This document shows, one piece after another, positions 51,924-61,302 of a stretch of DNA of 64,000 nt. The notes under the pieces are model-generated. The model was not told where the DNA came from, ran no database searches, and worked only from the letters and a program-made list of their open reading frames with translations. The position numbers were made by a program, and so were the translations under genes. Each line of letters begins with the position of its first letter. Within the stretch, counting starts at the first letter, position 1. The DNA comes from Massilia rubra. GTDB taxonomy: Bacteria; Pseudomonadota; Gammaproteobacteria; Burkholderiales; Burkholderiaceae_D. Location of the stretch: the NCBI RefSeq assembly GCF_011682065.1, contig NZ_VUYU01000008.1:124001-188000 (forward strand). The letters run 5' to 3'.

Positions 51924-52739
51924 ATGCAAAAAAATGAAAAAACCCGACAGCGGATCGGCAATGACCCGTTCAAGCGCCCTGCGCGTGGCGCGTTGAAAGC
52001 GCGCCTGCTGCTGTGCGCGGCAGTGTTGCTGGCCTGCGGTTCGGCCTCGGCCGAGGTGCAGAGGGCGGAAGCACAAAACCGCAAGACGATTGCCGAGGAA
52101 CGCAAGATCCCTGCGCGCACGGCTGAACTGGCCCCGTTGAAACGGGCGGCCGAGGATGGCGACGCCGCGTCGCAGGTCCAGTATGCGAAATACCTGCATC
52201 AGCAATTCGACGATCCGATCGAGGGATTCCGCTGGATGGAACGCGCTGCCGCGCAAAACCACCCGGAAGGCTTGTATGGGCTGGCGCTGTACTACACCAA
52301 CGGCTGGAGCGGCCTGAAAAGCCCGGGACTGGCTTTCAAGCTGATGCAGTCCTCTGCCGAGAAGGGCTATCACTGGGCGGAACTGGACCTGGGCTTGTTC
52401 TACATAAAAGGCACCGGCACTAAAAAGGATTTGAACAAGGCGGCGGAATGGATTTCGAAGGCGGCGGCCGCCGGCCTGCCGGTGGCCCAGTATGAAATGG
52501 GTTTGCTCAATCTGAATGGTGAAGGGGTGAAGCGCGACTTTTTGGAAGCACTGAGGTGGTTTGATAAAGCGGCACAGCAAAACCATCCCGACGCGATGTT
52601 CTATATTGGCGCCGCCATGTATGAAGGTTCGGGTACCGATAAAAACCCGGCGCAGGGCTGGGCAATGATCCAGGAAGCGCTCAGGTTAGGGTCGAAGGTT
52701 GCCAGCGACAATAGCAAGAACTACCCCAAGCCCCGCTAA
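51924..52739 (+). CDS. Exported Sel1-repeat protein
   Basis: A 271-residue paralog of the preceding gene. It has an N-terminal extension with a basic region and hydrophobic core (ALKARLLLCAAVLLACGSASA) ending in a signal peptidase site near residue 43. The Sel1 repeats follow: AAEDGDAASQVQYAKYL, SAEKGYHWAELDLGLFYIKGTGT and AAAGLPVAQYEMGLLNLNGEG. GAAGGAG lies 7-8 bases before the ATG. It should be periplasmic. A strong hairpin terminator follows at 52771-52791. Confidence 0.87.
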   Translation: MQKNEKTRQRIGNDPFKRPARGALKARLLLCAAVLLACGSASAEVQRAEAQNRKTIAEERKIPARTAELAPLKRAAEDGDAASQVQYAKYLHQQFDDPIEGFRWMERAAAQNHPEGLYGLALYYTNGWSGLKSPGLAFKLMQSSAEKGYHWAELDLGLFYIKGTGTKKDLNKAAEWISKAAAAGLPVAQYEMGLLNLNGEGVKRDFLEALRWFDKAAQQNHPDAMFYIGAAMYEGSGTDKNPAQGWAMIQEALRLGSKVASDNSKNYPKPR

Positions 52740-52770
52740 GGCGCGTCCTTGATCAGTGCGAATGGCAAAG

Positions 52771-52791
52771 AGCCGGCCACCCCGGCTTTTT
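52771..52791 (+). terminator. Rho-independent terminator after the Sel1 genes
   Basis: AGCCGG (52771-52776) pairs with CCGGCT (52782-52787) around a five-base loop, followed by TTTT; the preceding AAAG can extend the stem. It ends the Sel1 gene unit 32 bases after its stop codon. Confidence 0.82.
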
Positions 52792-52838
52792 GCCTGCTTT
52801 CCACGCGATGTTGATGACTGAGAATGCCCACGGGGTCA

Positions 52839-52957
52839 GGGCCGACATTCGCACACGAACAGAACAGTTACGAAGAATAGGCTCTGTCGAATACAGTTGA
52901 CGTCGGCTGCATATTCGCGCAGCGCGATTGTCCCGTTGGTGTGCGTTTGTCGGCACT
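52839..52957. mobile_element. MITE-like element, copy 1
   Basis: An element of ~118 bases with imperfect terminal inverted repeats: GCCGACATTCGCACACGAAC at the left and, read as reverse complement, AGTGCCGACAAACGCACACC at the right. It shares its left end, centre (ATACAGTTGACG versus GTACAGCTGACG) and right end with the copy at 53461-53558. It has an extra ~20 bases in the right half. It carries no coding capacity. The left outer GT of the repeat is changed to AG. Confidence 0.75.
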
Positions 52958-53008
52958 AACCTCTCCCTTTGAAGCTGCTTTAAGATGGGTAGCTTGAGGA
53001 AGTCCGCG

Positions 53009-53398
53009 ATGAAGAAAAAATATTTGCGTATCGTGATGATATTTCTAATTCTGATAGTCGCGGGCATTGTATTCATATCGCGAATGCCTCGACTCGATTC
53101 TGATGTGGCGGCATTTCAGCATGGCGAAAACAGCGCCACGATTTCATCATTAGGCACCGCTATTGAAATGTGGGGCAGGAAGCATGGGCGGGTTCCAACC
53201 GATGAAGAAAAATTCTCGGTACTTGGGTTGTCCGTCAGGACGATTGCAGATGGATGGCAGAGGCCTTTCATTTACAAAAGTCAGCGTACTCAAGGTCCAC
53301 AGGCATTCTTGTTGTACTCACTCGGCCCTAATGGTATTGATGAAGGCGGGCATGGCGACGATATCGTCTACCGCCGAGAGCGGAGCGAGCAAAACTGA
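53009..53398 (+). CDS. GspG-like (type II secretion major pseudopilin) family protein
   Basis: A 129-residue protein with an N-terminal membrane anchor (basic MKKKYLR, then ~20 hydrophobic residues). The globular part resembles the C-terminal domain of GspG pseudopilins: LGTAIEMWGRKHGRVPTDEE, ADGWQRPFIYKS and FLLYSLGPNGIDEGGHGDDI with the Ca-binding-like D/G-rich end. The classical prepilin site (G-F-T-L-x-E) is missing, so it is probably not processed as a pilin. ATG at 53009 has GAGGAAG six bases upstream, better than 52985. It is an orphan with no other secretion genes, and it sits exactly between the two MITE-like copies. Confidence 0.78.
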   Translation: MKKKYLRIVMIFLILIVAGIVFISRMPRLDSDVAAFQHGENSATISSLGTAIEMWGRKHGRVPTDEEKFSVLGLSVRTIADGWQRPFIYKSQRTQGPQAFLLYSLGPNGIDEGGHGDDIVYRRERSEQN

Positions 53399-53460
53399 AG
53401 GGCTCTTCGCGCATGGTCAAAAAGCTGCCCGCACGCATGATTCCCTGCAGGGGAAGGGGC

Positions 53461-53558
53461 AGTGCCGACATTCGCACACGAACAGAGCCTTTAAGTAGAG
53501 TAGGCCATGTCAAGTACAGCTGACGCGACTGTCTTGTTCGTGTTCGTTTGTCGGCACT
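53461..53558. mobile_element. MITE-like element, copy 2
   Basis: A 98-base element bounded by AGTGCCGACA and TGTCGGCACT. The terminal repeats GTGCCGACATTCGCACACGA and (reverse complement of the right end) GTGCCGACAAACGAACACGA differ at three positions. Its centre is TAAGTAGAGTAGGCCATG...GTACAGCTGACGCGACTG. It has no open frame and ends with an almost symmetrical hairpin potential. Same family as copy 1. Confidence 0.8.
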
Positions 53559-53614
53559 GACCGTCTCTCCACGGTGTTTCCCGACCAAACGCAATTTTGC
53601 CTGGAATTCTATAA

Positions 53615-53725
53615 TGTCAAGTTGACAACGCGCCGTATGATGCCTATATTGGTTTGAGCGGCAGCACTGTCAGCGCAAAGGCAGTGTGGCGCGAAAAGGG
53701 AGCAGTTCTCCAGAATTTTAATTGA
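53615..53725 (+). pseudogene. Possible 3' remnant of a gene upstream of tae4
   Basis: A short frame that reads naturally to its end (APYDAYIGLSGSTVSAKAV, then WREKGAVLQNFN) and stops with TGA immediately before the ATG of the effector gene (TGA|ATG). It is closed upstream by a TAA at 53612-53614 and has no start codon, so only the C-terminal ~36 codons would remain. The stop-start junction suggests a former translationally coupled gene, perhaps another part of a T6SS cargo unit. I do not recognise the family, and chance cannot be excluded. Confidence 0.35.
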
Positions 53726-54268
53726 ATGAAAATGAAGGATATCTTTGTGATCAAGCCAAATTTTCAGAGGCTATGGCTGGAGTTTCCAGACCATGTCCAA
53801 TATAAGACGATGAAAGACTTGTACACCATGCTCGGCGGCGCCGCTGAGAAAAACATAAATTCGCCTGGTTTCGGGCCTACCGGAAATGCGTGTGCCAGTC
53901 GCTTGAGCGTGGCCTTCAACAAAGCCGGTGCTCCTATCAGCACAGCAATGGCGAATGCAGTCAACGCGCGCACGCTGGGTACAAGCGACGGTTCGCGAAT
54001 TATCTAAGGCGTGGCCGACTTCAGAAATTACCTGCTCAAAGTCCTGGGCAAACCAAGCGTGGATAACATGAGTCCCTATGACGACGAGTTCAATAATCGC
54101 AAAGGTATTATCGCCTTCAGCGTCAATTGGACCGGTGCTACCGGACATATCGCTCTGTGGAATGGATCGAGCTATCGTGAGCCAGGCCACGATAATTATT
54201 CAAGCTATGTCAACCCGGCTAATCCTGACGTTAAAACGTCAAAGGGCGAATTTTGGGAACTTGCATGA
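53726..54268 (+). pseudogene. tae4: Type VI secretion amidase effector Tae4, split by an in-frame stop
   Basis: Two frames in the same phase (53726-54007 and 54011-54268) together make one Tae4 of 180 codons. The first holds the catalytic Cys56 in GNACASRLSVAFNKAGAPI; the second holds the catalytic His in RKGIIAFSVNWTGATGHIALWNGS. Tae4 enzymes cleave the peptidoglycan stem amide bond after injection into a rival cell. Codon 94 is TAA (54005-54007), at the place where Tae4 proteins have Tyr in the (Y)IYRV-D segment, so a single base change of TAC/TAT explains it. No frameshift is present and the rest looks intact. The effector should be inactive unless the stop is read through; a GTG at 54011 could restart only the C-terminal half. 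The immunity gene overlaps the 3' end by ATGA. Confidence 0.88.
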
Positions 54269-54675
54269 TGCGCGTGGTCTGCATCGCATGGGGGCTGGCG
54301 CTTGCCGGCTGCGCCTCCAGCGTGAATACGGCGGGCGCGCCACGGCCTGCAGTACAGCGCGACGTCGAAGGCTATGCAATAGCGAGCTGCATGACTTATC
54401 AAGCGGATGCTTTTACCAAGGATCAAGGCGATGCCTGGGCGTCCGTGATTGTGCAGCGGATGAAAGGCGATCTTGATGCCATGGTGGAGATCGCAGAGCA
54501 GGTCAAGCGGGAAAACGCAGCGAGTGGGGTGGCTGTGATGCGTGACGAGTCAGAGCCGCAAAAGGGCAAGGTGTTGCCTGTACTGCACTGTGTCGAGATG
54601 ATCGACAGGCCAGCTGTGCGGGCAGCCATTCAAAAAGCCGTCGCGGCGCTTCGTCCATCGTACGGTCAGGAATAA
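54265..54675 (+). CDS. tai4: T6SS amidase immunity protein Tai4
   Basis: A 136-residue lipoprotein: MMRVVCIAWGLALAGC gives a lipobox at L-A-G-C, so it is placed in the periplasm where Tae4 acts. The mature part has the Tai4 pattern: GYAIASCMTYQADAFTKDQGDAW, an acidic/aromatic helix and a second Cys (VLHCVEMIDRPAVRAAI) that could pair with the first. The ATG at 54265 overlaps the effector stop and follows GGGAAC. Effector and immunity order is standard. The reading frame is intact although the effector is broken, so it may still protect against sister-cell or relative Tae4. Confidence 0.85.
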   Translation: MMRVVCIAWGLALAGCASSVNTAGAPRPAVQRDVEGYAIASCMTYQADAFTKDQGDAWASVIVQRMKGDLDAMVEIAEQVKRENAASGVAVMRDESEPQKGKVLPVLHCVEMIDRPAVRAAIQKAVAALRPSYGQE

Positions 54676-54856
54676 GGGTCGGACGAGCCCAAGGGGCTTG
54701 TCAAATCCGTCGCCATGTCTGGCCAGTTCATCACCTGGCCCTTTGACGGGGGGAGGCCGGCAGCGCTGCGGACGGGGTAAGCGCCACCAGGGCGCTGTGA
54801 ACCAGAATTGAGCAGTCACCCTTCAGAATCATCGTCATCATTCGAGAATTCCACCA

Positions 54857-55135
54857 ATGACCCTGTCTACTATATTCCTCTGCCTGCTGGCAGCGAAAGC
54901 CATTTCCGAACTGCTCAGCCTGTTCCTGACCCACCCGCTGGTGGACCTTGGCGCCGGCCTGTTCTTTGGACTGGGTTCCGCCGCCATGCTGGCCGGGAGC
55001 CCGGGCAATGCGTTCGCCTGGGTCGCCCTGGCCCTTGCGCTGTACTGGCTGGTGCAAGGCGCTACCGCCCTGTCGCGGCAAAAAGGTCGCAAGGCCAAAC
55101 TGGCTGGCGCCGCGTCAGCAGCCAGCGCCTCCTGA
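54857..55135 (+). CDS. Small membrane protein of unknown function
   Basis: A 92-residue protein with two likely membrane segments (STIFLCLLAAKAISELLSLF and the LGAGLFFGLGSAAMLAGS / AWVALALALYWLVQG regions) and a basic C-terminus (RQKGRKAKLAG). Codon third positions are strongly G/C, as in genuine genes here, whereas the overlapping frame at 54808 has no such signal. I do not recognise a family. It ends 16 bases from the convergent PrsR gene. Confidence 0.65.
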   Translation: MTLSTIFLCLLAAKAISELLSLFLTHPLVDLGAGLFFGLGSAAMLAGSPGNAFAWVALALALYWLVQGATALSRQKGRKAKLAGAASAASAS

Positions 55136-55151
55136 GCCCCATGAGCCGACC

Positions 55152-56525
55152 TTAAGCGCCGCCCGCCGCCGCCGACTTGATCGCGTGCCGGCCCATCAGG
55201 TCATACAAGGTCGGCCGGCTAATCCCCAGCAACTCCGCCGCCCGCACGATATTCCCATCGACCCGCGCCAGCGCCTTGACGATGGCCGCATACTCGGCCT
55301 CGTCGCGCACCTGGCGCAGGTTGATCGGCTGTTCCGGTTCCGCCGAGGCCGACAATCCCAGATCGTCCGCCGTAATCTGCGGCCCGTCCGCCATGATGAT
55401 CGCGCGCTTGATGCAGTTTTCCATCTCGCGCACATTGCCCGGCCACGGATAGCTTTCGATCACGCCAATCGCTTCCTGGCTGAAATGCAAGGTCGGCCGC
55501 GATTCCTGCGCGCAGAACTTGTTCTTGAAATGGTGCGCCAGCAAGGCGGCGTCGCCCACCCGGTCGCGCAGCGGCGGAATGGTGACCACGATTTCCGACA
55601 GGCGATAATACAAATCCTCGCGGAAGCGCCCGCTGGCCGACAGCGCCTTCAAATTCTGGTGCGTCGCGCACACAATGCGCACATCGACCGCAATCTCTTC
55701 ATGCCCGCCCACGCGCTCGATCACGCGTTCCTGCAAAAAGCGCAGCAATTTGGCTTGCAGCGACATCGGCAAGTCACCCACTTCATCGAGGAAGAAGGTG
55801 CCGCCATGCGCCAGCTCGACCTTGCCCTTGGTCTGCTTGGCCGCGCCCGTGAACGCGCCTTTTTCGTAGCCGAACAATTCGCTTTCGAGCAAGTTCTCGG
55901 GAATCGCCGCGCAGTTGATCGCCATGAAGCGCTGGTTGGCACGCGGACTCAACTGGTGCAGCGCGCGCGCCAGCACTTCCTTGCCGGTCCCGCTTTCGCC
56001 CAGCACCATTACCGACGCCGACGTCGGCGCCACTTTTTCGATATTGCGGCACACGCGCTGCATGCCGGCGTCGCGGCTGATCACGCCGCTCAGCGGCGAA
56101 TCAACCTGCGACTGGCGCATGCGACGGTTTTCCTGCTGCAAGGCGTGCAGGTAGAAGGCGCGCTGCACCACCAGCCCCAGCATTTCTGGGTCGAACGGCT
56201 TCTGGTGGAAGTCGTACGCTCCCAAGCCAATCGCTTCGACCGCGTGCGCGTGATTCTGGTTCCCGGTCAGGACGATGACTTTGGTGTCTGGGGCCAGCGC
56301 CAGGATCTGGCGCAGGGTGGCCAGCCCTTCGGTGGCGCCGTCAGGATCGGGCGGCAAGCCCAGGTCCATGGTCACCACCGCCGGTTCGTGGCGGCGCACT
56401 TGCGCCAGCGCGGCGTCGCGGTCGCCCGCCACCACCACCTCGTAGGCGTCGAAGCACCAGCGCAGCTGCTTTTGCAGGCCGGGGTCGTCTTCGATGATGA
56501 GCATCTTCATTTTGTTTTGGGTCAC
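55152..56525 (-). CDS. prsR: PEP-CTERM-box response regulator PrsR (sigma-54 activator)
   Basis: A 457-residue NtrC-type regulator. Receiver domain at the N-terminus (MLIIEDDPGLQKQL, phosphoacceptor Asp in VTMDLGLPPDPDG, KPFDPE with Lys). Central AAA+ domain with Walker A GESGTGKE, the sigma-54 contact loop GYEKGAFTGA, Walker B GGTFFLDEVGDLP and YPWPGNVREMENC. The C-terminal Fis-type helix-turn-helix is RAAELLGISRPTLYDLM. GTG at 56525 has GAGGA five bases upstream; the ATG at 56510 lacks a ribosome site. It is 16 bases from the PrsK gene. It would bind upstream of RpoN promoters such as that of the PEP-CTERM gene at 5966-6907. Confidence 0.94.
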   Translation of the reverse strand: MTQNKMKMLIIEDDPGLQKQLRWCFDAYEVVVAGDRDAALAQVRRHEPAVVTMDLGLPPDPDGATEGLATLRQILALAPDTKVIVLTGNQNHAHAVEAIGLGAYDFHQKPFDPEMLGLVVQRAFYLHALQQENRRMRQSQVDSPLSGVISRDAGMQRVCRNIEKVAPTSASVMVLGESGTGKEVLARALHQLSPRANQRFMAINCAAIPENLLESELFGYEKGAFTGAAKQTKGKVELAHGGTFFLDEVGDLPMSLQAKLLRFLQERVIERVGGHEEIAVDVRIVCATHQNLKALSASGRFREDLYYRLSEIVVTIPPLRDRVGDAALLAHHFKNKFCAQESRPTLHFSQEAIGVIESYPWPGNVREMENCIKRAIIMADGPQITADDLGLSASAEPEQPINLRQVRDEAEYAAIVKALARVDGNIVRAAELLGISRPTLYDLMGRHAIKSAAAGGA

Positions 56526-56541
56526 AGCGATCCTCTGGCCG

Positions 56542-58617
56542 TCATGCGGCTTTATCGACAGTTTGAGTGTCCTGCTGGCAAAGCGGCAGGGTGATTCTGA
56601 ACGTGGTGCCTTGCGGCGGCGTGCTGCTGACCTCCAGGTTGCCGCCGAGCTCGTGAATGTATTCGCGGCTCTCAAAGGCGCCAATCCCCATGCCGGCCGA
56701 TTTGGTCGATTCGAACGGCTTGTACAGGCGCTCGCGGATGAATTCTTCGCTCATGCCTTCGCCGGTGTCGCGGATCTCGATGATAACCGAATCGCCCGCA
56801 CGGCTGAGCGTAATTGCCACCTGGCCTTCCTTGGGCGTGGCTTCGATGGCGTTCTGGATCAGGTGGCCCACCACCCGTTCCAGGCGTTCCCAGTCGGCCA
56901 CCACGCGCAGGCGCGGTTCGGCAATCGTGAGCAAGGGACGCGGTTCGAAGGCGGCCTTGTTGGCCACCGCCTGGGCCAGCAGTTTTTCGATCGACAGCGG
57001 GGCCGGGCGCTCCTGCGAGGCGCTGCGGCTGAGTTTTTGCAGCATCAGGCGCATCTTTTGCACCGACAGGGTCACCGTTTCGAGCATGTCGCGCTGGAAT
57101 TCGGGGTTGTCCTTGTGCTTTTCGGCATTCGGAATCAAGAGGCCCAGTTGCGACACCAGGTTCTTCAAGTCGTGCACCACGAAGGTCGACATGCGGTTGA
57201 ACGATTCGAACTGGCGCGCCAGCATCAGGGCGCTGGCCGCTTCATGCTGGGCCAGGTAGCTGGCGGCCTGGCTGCCGGCAATCTTGAGCAGGTCGATCAC
57301 TTCCCAGTTCAGGGTGATCGCGCTGCGCGGCTGCAACAGCAGCATGAAGCCGAACAGGCGCCCTTGCAGCATCAGCGGCACCACCAGCCGTCCGCGCGGA
57401 AATTTACCCAGCCAATCGGGCAGCGCCAGGCCTTCGTATTTATCCGGGTCCGCGGTGAACTCCTGCAGGTCGACCACCCACTGGCGCGATTCCAGGAAGC
57501 GGCAGAAGGCTGAATCGTCCGGCTCGGACGGGGCCAGCTCCGGCATGTGCCAGTTGGCCACCGGTTCGCACAGGCCCGCTTCGCGCCGGATCCACAGCAT
57601 GCCGCCGGAACTTTCGACCAGCTCGCCCACCGCTTGCAAGGTACGCTCGCCCAGGTTGGGACCGGCTTCCGACAGGGTGCGCGTAAAGCGCAGCCATTCT
57701 TCGCGGTAGTCGTAGTTGTAGCTGTAGAAATGCTTGCTGATGAATACTTTCAGCCAGGAGCGGAAAGTGCCCGAGAACAAAATGCCGGCCAGTAGCACCA
57801 AGGCGCCGAACAGGAAGGCCATCTGCATCAGCGAGCCCCACTGGCCGCCGAAGTAGCGCAGATAATAGCCGGCCGCGCCCATGGCCAGCAGGTAAGCGGC
57901 CGAGCCGAACAGGGCCGCTGAATGGAACAGCAGGCGGCGCGACACCGCGATGTGCGACGACCACGACGCGCTGCGCGCCACCGACACCGCGATCAGGGGC
58001 GCGGTCAGGGCGTCGACCACGCCGCGCGCGGACCAGATTTCGGGATTGATCTGACGCATCAGCAGGGCGTTGCTGTACAGATAGAAATCGAAGACGAAGA
58101 TGCCGCCGATGCCGAGGCAAGCGAATTTGATGGCCCAGCGTTCCTGCACCGGCTTGTTGCGGTACAACTGTTCGACCAGCAGCATGCCGAGCACGGCCAT
58201 GCCGATGCGCGCCATCACGCCCACGATGCCGCTTTGGTGGCCTAGCACGGCCGGCATGAATTCGGACAGGATCTTGTCGGCCAGCACCATCAGGTAGAGC
58301 AGGGCGATGGCTGGCAGGGCCGGGGTGCGGCGCAGCTGGCGCCAGCTGGTGCCTTCGAAGTGGCCCAGCAGCGACAGCAGCACCACGGTCCAGGCGCCGT
58401 TGCGCGCCACTTCCAGCAGTTCGCCGGCCCAGATGTGGGCCAGCACGCCCCAGGCCTGGGCCGCCAGGGCGCCGCCCCACAGCATGGTCAGCGCGCAGGC
58501 GCAGGCCAGCACGGACGCATGCTGGCGGCTGCGCCAGCGCGTCAGCAGGACGACGCCGAGCAGCGCAAACGCGAGCGCGGCGATTGAATAGCTCATGGTG
58601 GCGATGTTGCTCAGCAT
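56542..58617 (-). CDS. prsK: XrtA/PEP-CTERM system histidine kinase PrsK
   Basis: A 691-residue membrane histidine kinase. About eight N-terminal helices fill ~1-300. A GAF-like region follows (TLSEAGPNLGERTLQAVGELVESS). The phosphoacceptor His is in STFVVHDLKNLVSQLG, and the ATPase domain has the N box LIQNAIEATP, G1 IRDTGEGMS and G2 KSAGMGIGAF. It matches the PrsK family (TIGR02916 type) and is the partner of PrsR. Start at the first ATG (58617); the ATG at 58596 is also possible. The signal is unknown. Confidence 0.93.
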   Translation of the reverse strand: MLSNIATMSYSIAALAFALLGVVLLTRWRSRQHASVLACACALTMLWGGALAAQAWGVLAHIWAGELLEVARNGAWTVVLLSLLGHFEGTSWRQLRRTPALPAIALLYLMVLADKILSEFMPAVLGHQSGIVGVMARIGMAVLGMLLVEQLYRNKPVQERWAIKFACLGIGGIFVFDFYLYSNALLMRQINPEIWSARGVVDALTAPLIAVSVARSASWSSHIAVSRRLLFHSAALFGSAAYLLAMGAAGYYLRYFGGQWGSLMQMAFLFGALVLLAGILFSGTFRSWLKVFISKHFYSYNYDYREEWLRFTRTLSEAGPNLGERTLQAVGELVESSGGMLWIRREAGLCEPVANWHMPELAPSEPDDSAFCRFLESRQWVVDLQEFTADPDKYEGLALPDWLGKFPRGRLVVPLMLQGRLFGFMLLLQPRSAITLNWEVIDLLKIAGSQAASYLAQHEAASALMLARQFESFNRMSTFVVHDLKNLVSQLGLLIPNAEKHKDNPEFQRDMLETVTLSVQKMRLMLQKLSRSASQERPAPLSIEKLLAQAVANKAAFEPRPLLTIAEPRLRVVADWERLERVVGHLIQNAIEATPKEGQVAITLSRAGDSVIIEIRDTGEGMSEEFIRERLYKPFESTKSAGMGIGAFESREYIHELGGNLEVSSTPPQGTTFRITLPLCQQDTQTVDKAA

Positions 58618-58723
58618 TCCGATGCGCTTGTCTTTCCGGTGTGGATCACGGTGTGGAGCAAGGCGCCGGGCGAGGCCGGCGCCAGGGCCTGCCCCAAGGA
58701 GGGACCCAAGGTGCAGGCCGCGG

Positions 58724-60130
58724 TCAACGCCCGTGACTGCCCATGACCACCTTGAGGGTGTCGATCAGGATCAGCAGGTCGAGGAACAGGCTGTTGTTTT
58801 TCACATAATACAGATCATACTGGAGCTTTTGCACCGCGTCATCGACAGATGCGCCGTAACCGTAGCGTACCTGGGCCCAGCCGGTGATGCCGGGCTTGAT
58901 GCTGTGGCGTACGTTGTAGTAGGGAACCTGCTCGCTCAACTGTTCGACGAAGTAGGGCCGCTCCGGACGCGGACCGACAAAACTCATCTCACCCTTGAAC
59001 ACGTTGAGGATCTGCGGCAATTCGTCGATGCGGCATTTGCGGATGAAGTTGCCCACGCGCGTGATGCGCGGATCGTTCTGGGCCGCCCATTGCGGCTTGC
59101 CGCCCTTTTCGGCATCGTTGAACATGCTGCGGAACTTGAGCACCTTGAAGGTCTGGCCATTCGTGCCGACCCGTTCCTGCTGGTAAAAAATCGGGGCGCG
59201 GTCTTCGATGTAGATCGCCAGCGCGGTCAGGAACATCACCGGCAGCGATACCACCAGCAAGGTGCCGCTGACCACCAGGTCGAAGGTGCGCTTGACGAAG
59301 ATGCGGATAAAACTCTGGTCGAAGCCGCCGCCGAATACCAGCCAGCTCGGCTGCAAGGAATCGACCCGGATCTGGCTCGTCTCGCGCTCGAAGAAGGTGG
59401 CGGCGTCGATTACTTTCACGCCGTACAGTTTGCACTCGAGCAAATCCTTGATCGGGAAGGCGCCGCCGCGGCGGTTTTCCACCGACACCACGATTTCCTC
59501 GACATCATGGCGGCGCGCCAGGGTCAGCAGCGATTCGCCGCCGCGCACTTCCAGCAGGGCCGAGGCCGGCACGCGCGAGTCCTCGGATGGCATGGCGATG
59601 AAACCGGCGATTTCGTAGCGGTGGTAGACCTGGTCGCGGTTGGCCAGTTCGCGGCATTCGTTGGCCAGGGCGCCGCCGCCGACGAACAGGATGCGCGATT
59701 CGAATTTGCGCGCTTCGGATGTCTTGAGGAAAATTGTGCGCGCCACAAAGATGCCGGCGGCCCCGATCATAAACACCAGCAACATGATGCCGCGTCCGAA
59801 GTACAGGTTCGGCACCACGTAGAACAGCAGTGTCAGGATGCAAAAGCCCATCGCGAACGAGGGCAGCAGCTTCTGGAAGAAGGGATTGCGCAAGCCTTCG
59901 GTCAGGTTCAGCTGGTACATGCCGAGCGCGCTCATGCTGAACACGATGGCGATGGCGTAGGCGATCGCCGAAATCAGGAAATTGTCCAGGTGCGGCGGCA
60001 GCGAGGTCTTGCCGTCTTCGTAAACGCGCAGCGCCGCGCCCGCGTACGCCGAGCCGATCAGGATCAGCACTTCGACAAACAGCAGCACGAACACGACGCG
60101 TGAGACATAGTGATTAGAAATCCGAAGCAT
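58724..60130 (-). CDS. XrtA-associated initiating sugar transferase (EpsB/WcaJ-like)
   Basis: A 468-residue polyisoprenyl-phosphate hexose-1-phosphate transferase. Four or five N-terminal membrane helices, then a nucleotide-binding-like middle (SRILFVGGGALANECREL). The bacterial sugar transferase domain follows: VKRTFDLVVSG, PIFYQQERVGTNGQTFKVLKFRSM, the Asp-Glu catalytic region RKCRIDELPQ, and GPRPERPYFVEQL. ATG at 60130 follows GGGGTGGAAAA. It should put the first sugar-1-phosphate on undecaprenyl phosphate and start the EPS repeat. It matches the PEP-CTERM-associated family (TIGR03013 type). The epimerase gene starts 68 bases upstream. Confidence 0.93.
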   Translation of the reverse strand: MLRISNHYVSRVVFVLLFVEVLILIGSAYAGAALRVYEDGKTSLPPHLDNFLISAIAYAIAIVFSMSALGMYQLNLTEGLRNPFFQKLLPSFAMGFCILTLLFYVVPNLYFGRGIMLLVFMIGAAGIFVARTIFLKTSEARKFESRILFVGGGALANECRELANRDQVYHRYEIAGFIAMPSEDSRVPASALLEVRGGESLLTLARRHDVEEIVVSVENRRGGAFPIKDLLECKLYGVKVIDAATFFERETSQIRVDSLQPSWLVFGGGFDQSFIRIFVKRTFDLVVSGTLLVVSLPVMFLTALAIYIEDRAPIFYQQERVGTNGQTFKVLKFRSMFNDAEKGGKPQWAAQNDPRITRVGNFIRKCRIDELPQILNVFKGEMSFVGPRPERPYFVEQLSEQVPYYNVRHSIKPGITGWAQVRYGYGASVDDAVQKLQYDLYYVKNNSLFLDLLILIDTLKVVMGSHGR

Positions 60131-60198
60131 TTTTCCACCCCTGGACAGGATAAGTGGCGTTGCATGGCGGGCACTGTGCTGCCTCCGCCGCAACGCTT

Positions 60199-61260
<1,062 letters not shown>

Positions 61261-61302
61261 GCTGCATACAGGGAAGCGCCAGCGGGCGCTTCCCGAAGGC
61301 CC

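Noticed and set aside
52839-53558. CRISPR-like array
   Set aside because: Only two imperfect, palindromic copies with a gene between them; no spacer pattern.
54682-54702. GACGAGCCC/GGGCTTGTC stem after tai4 as a Rho-independent terminator
   Set aside because: The stem is good but no T-run follows, so termination cannot be claimed.
54808-55155. 115-residue frame overlapping the small membrane protein
   Set aside because: The overlapping frame at 54857 has G/C third positions and membrane segments; this one does not.
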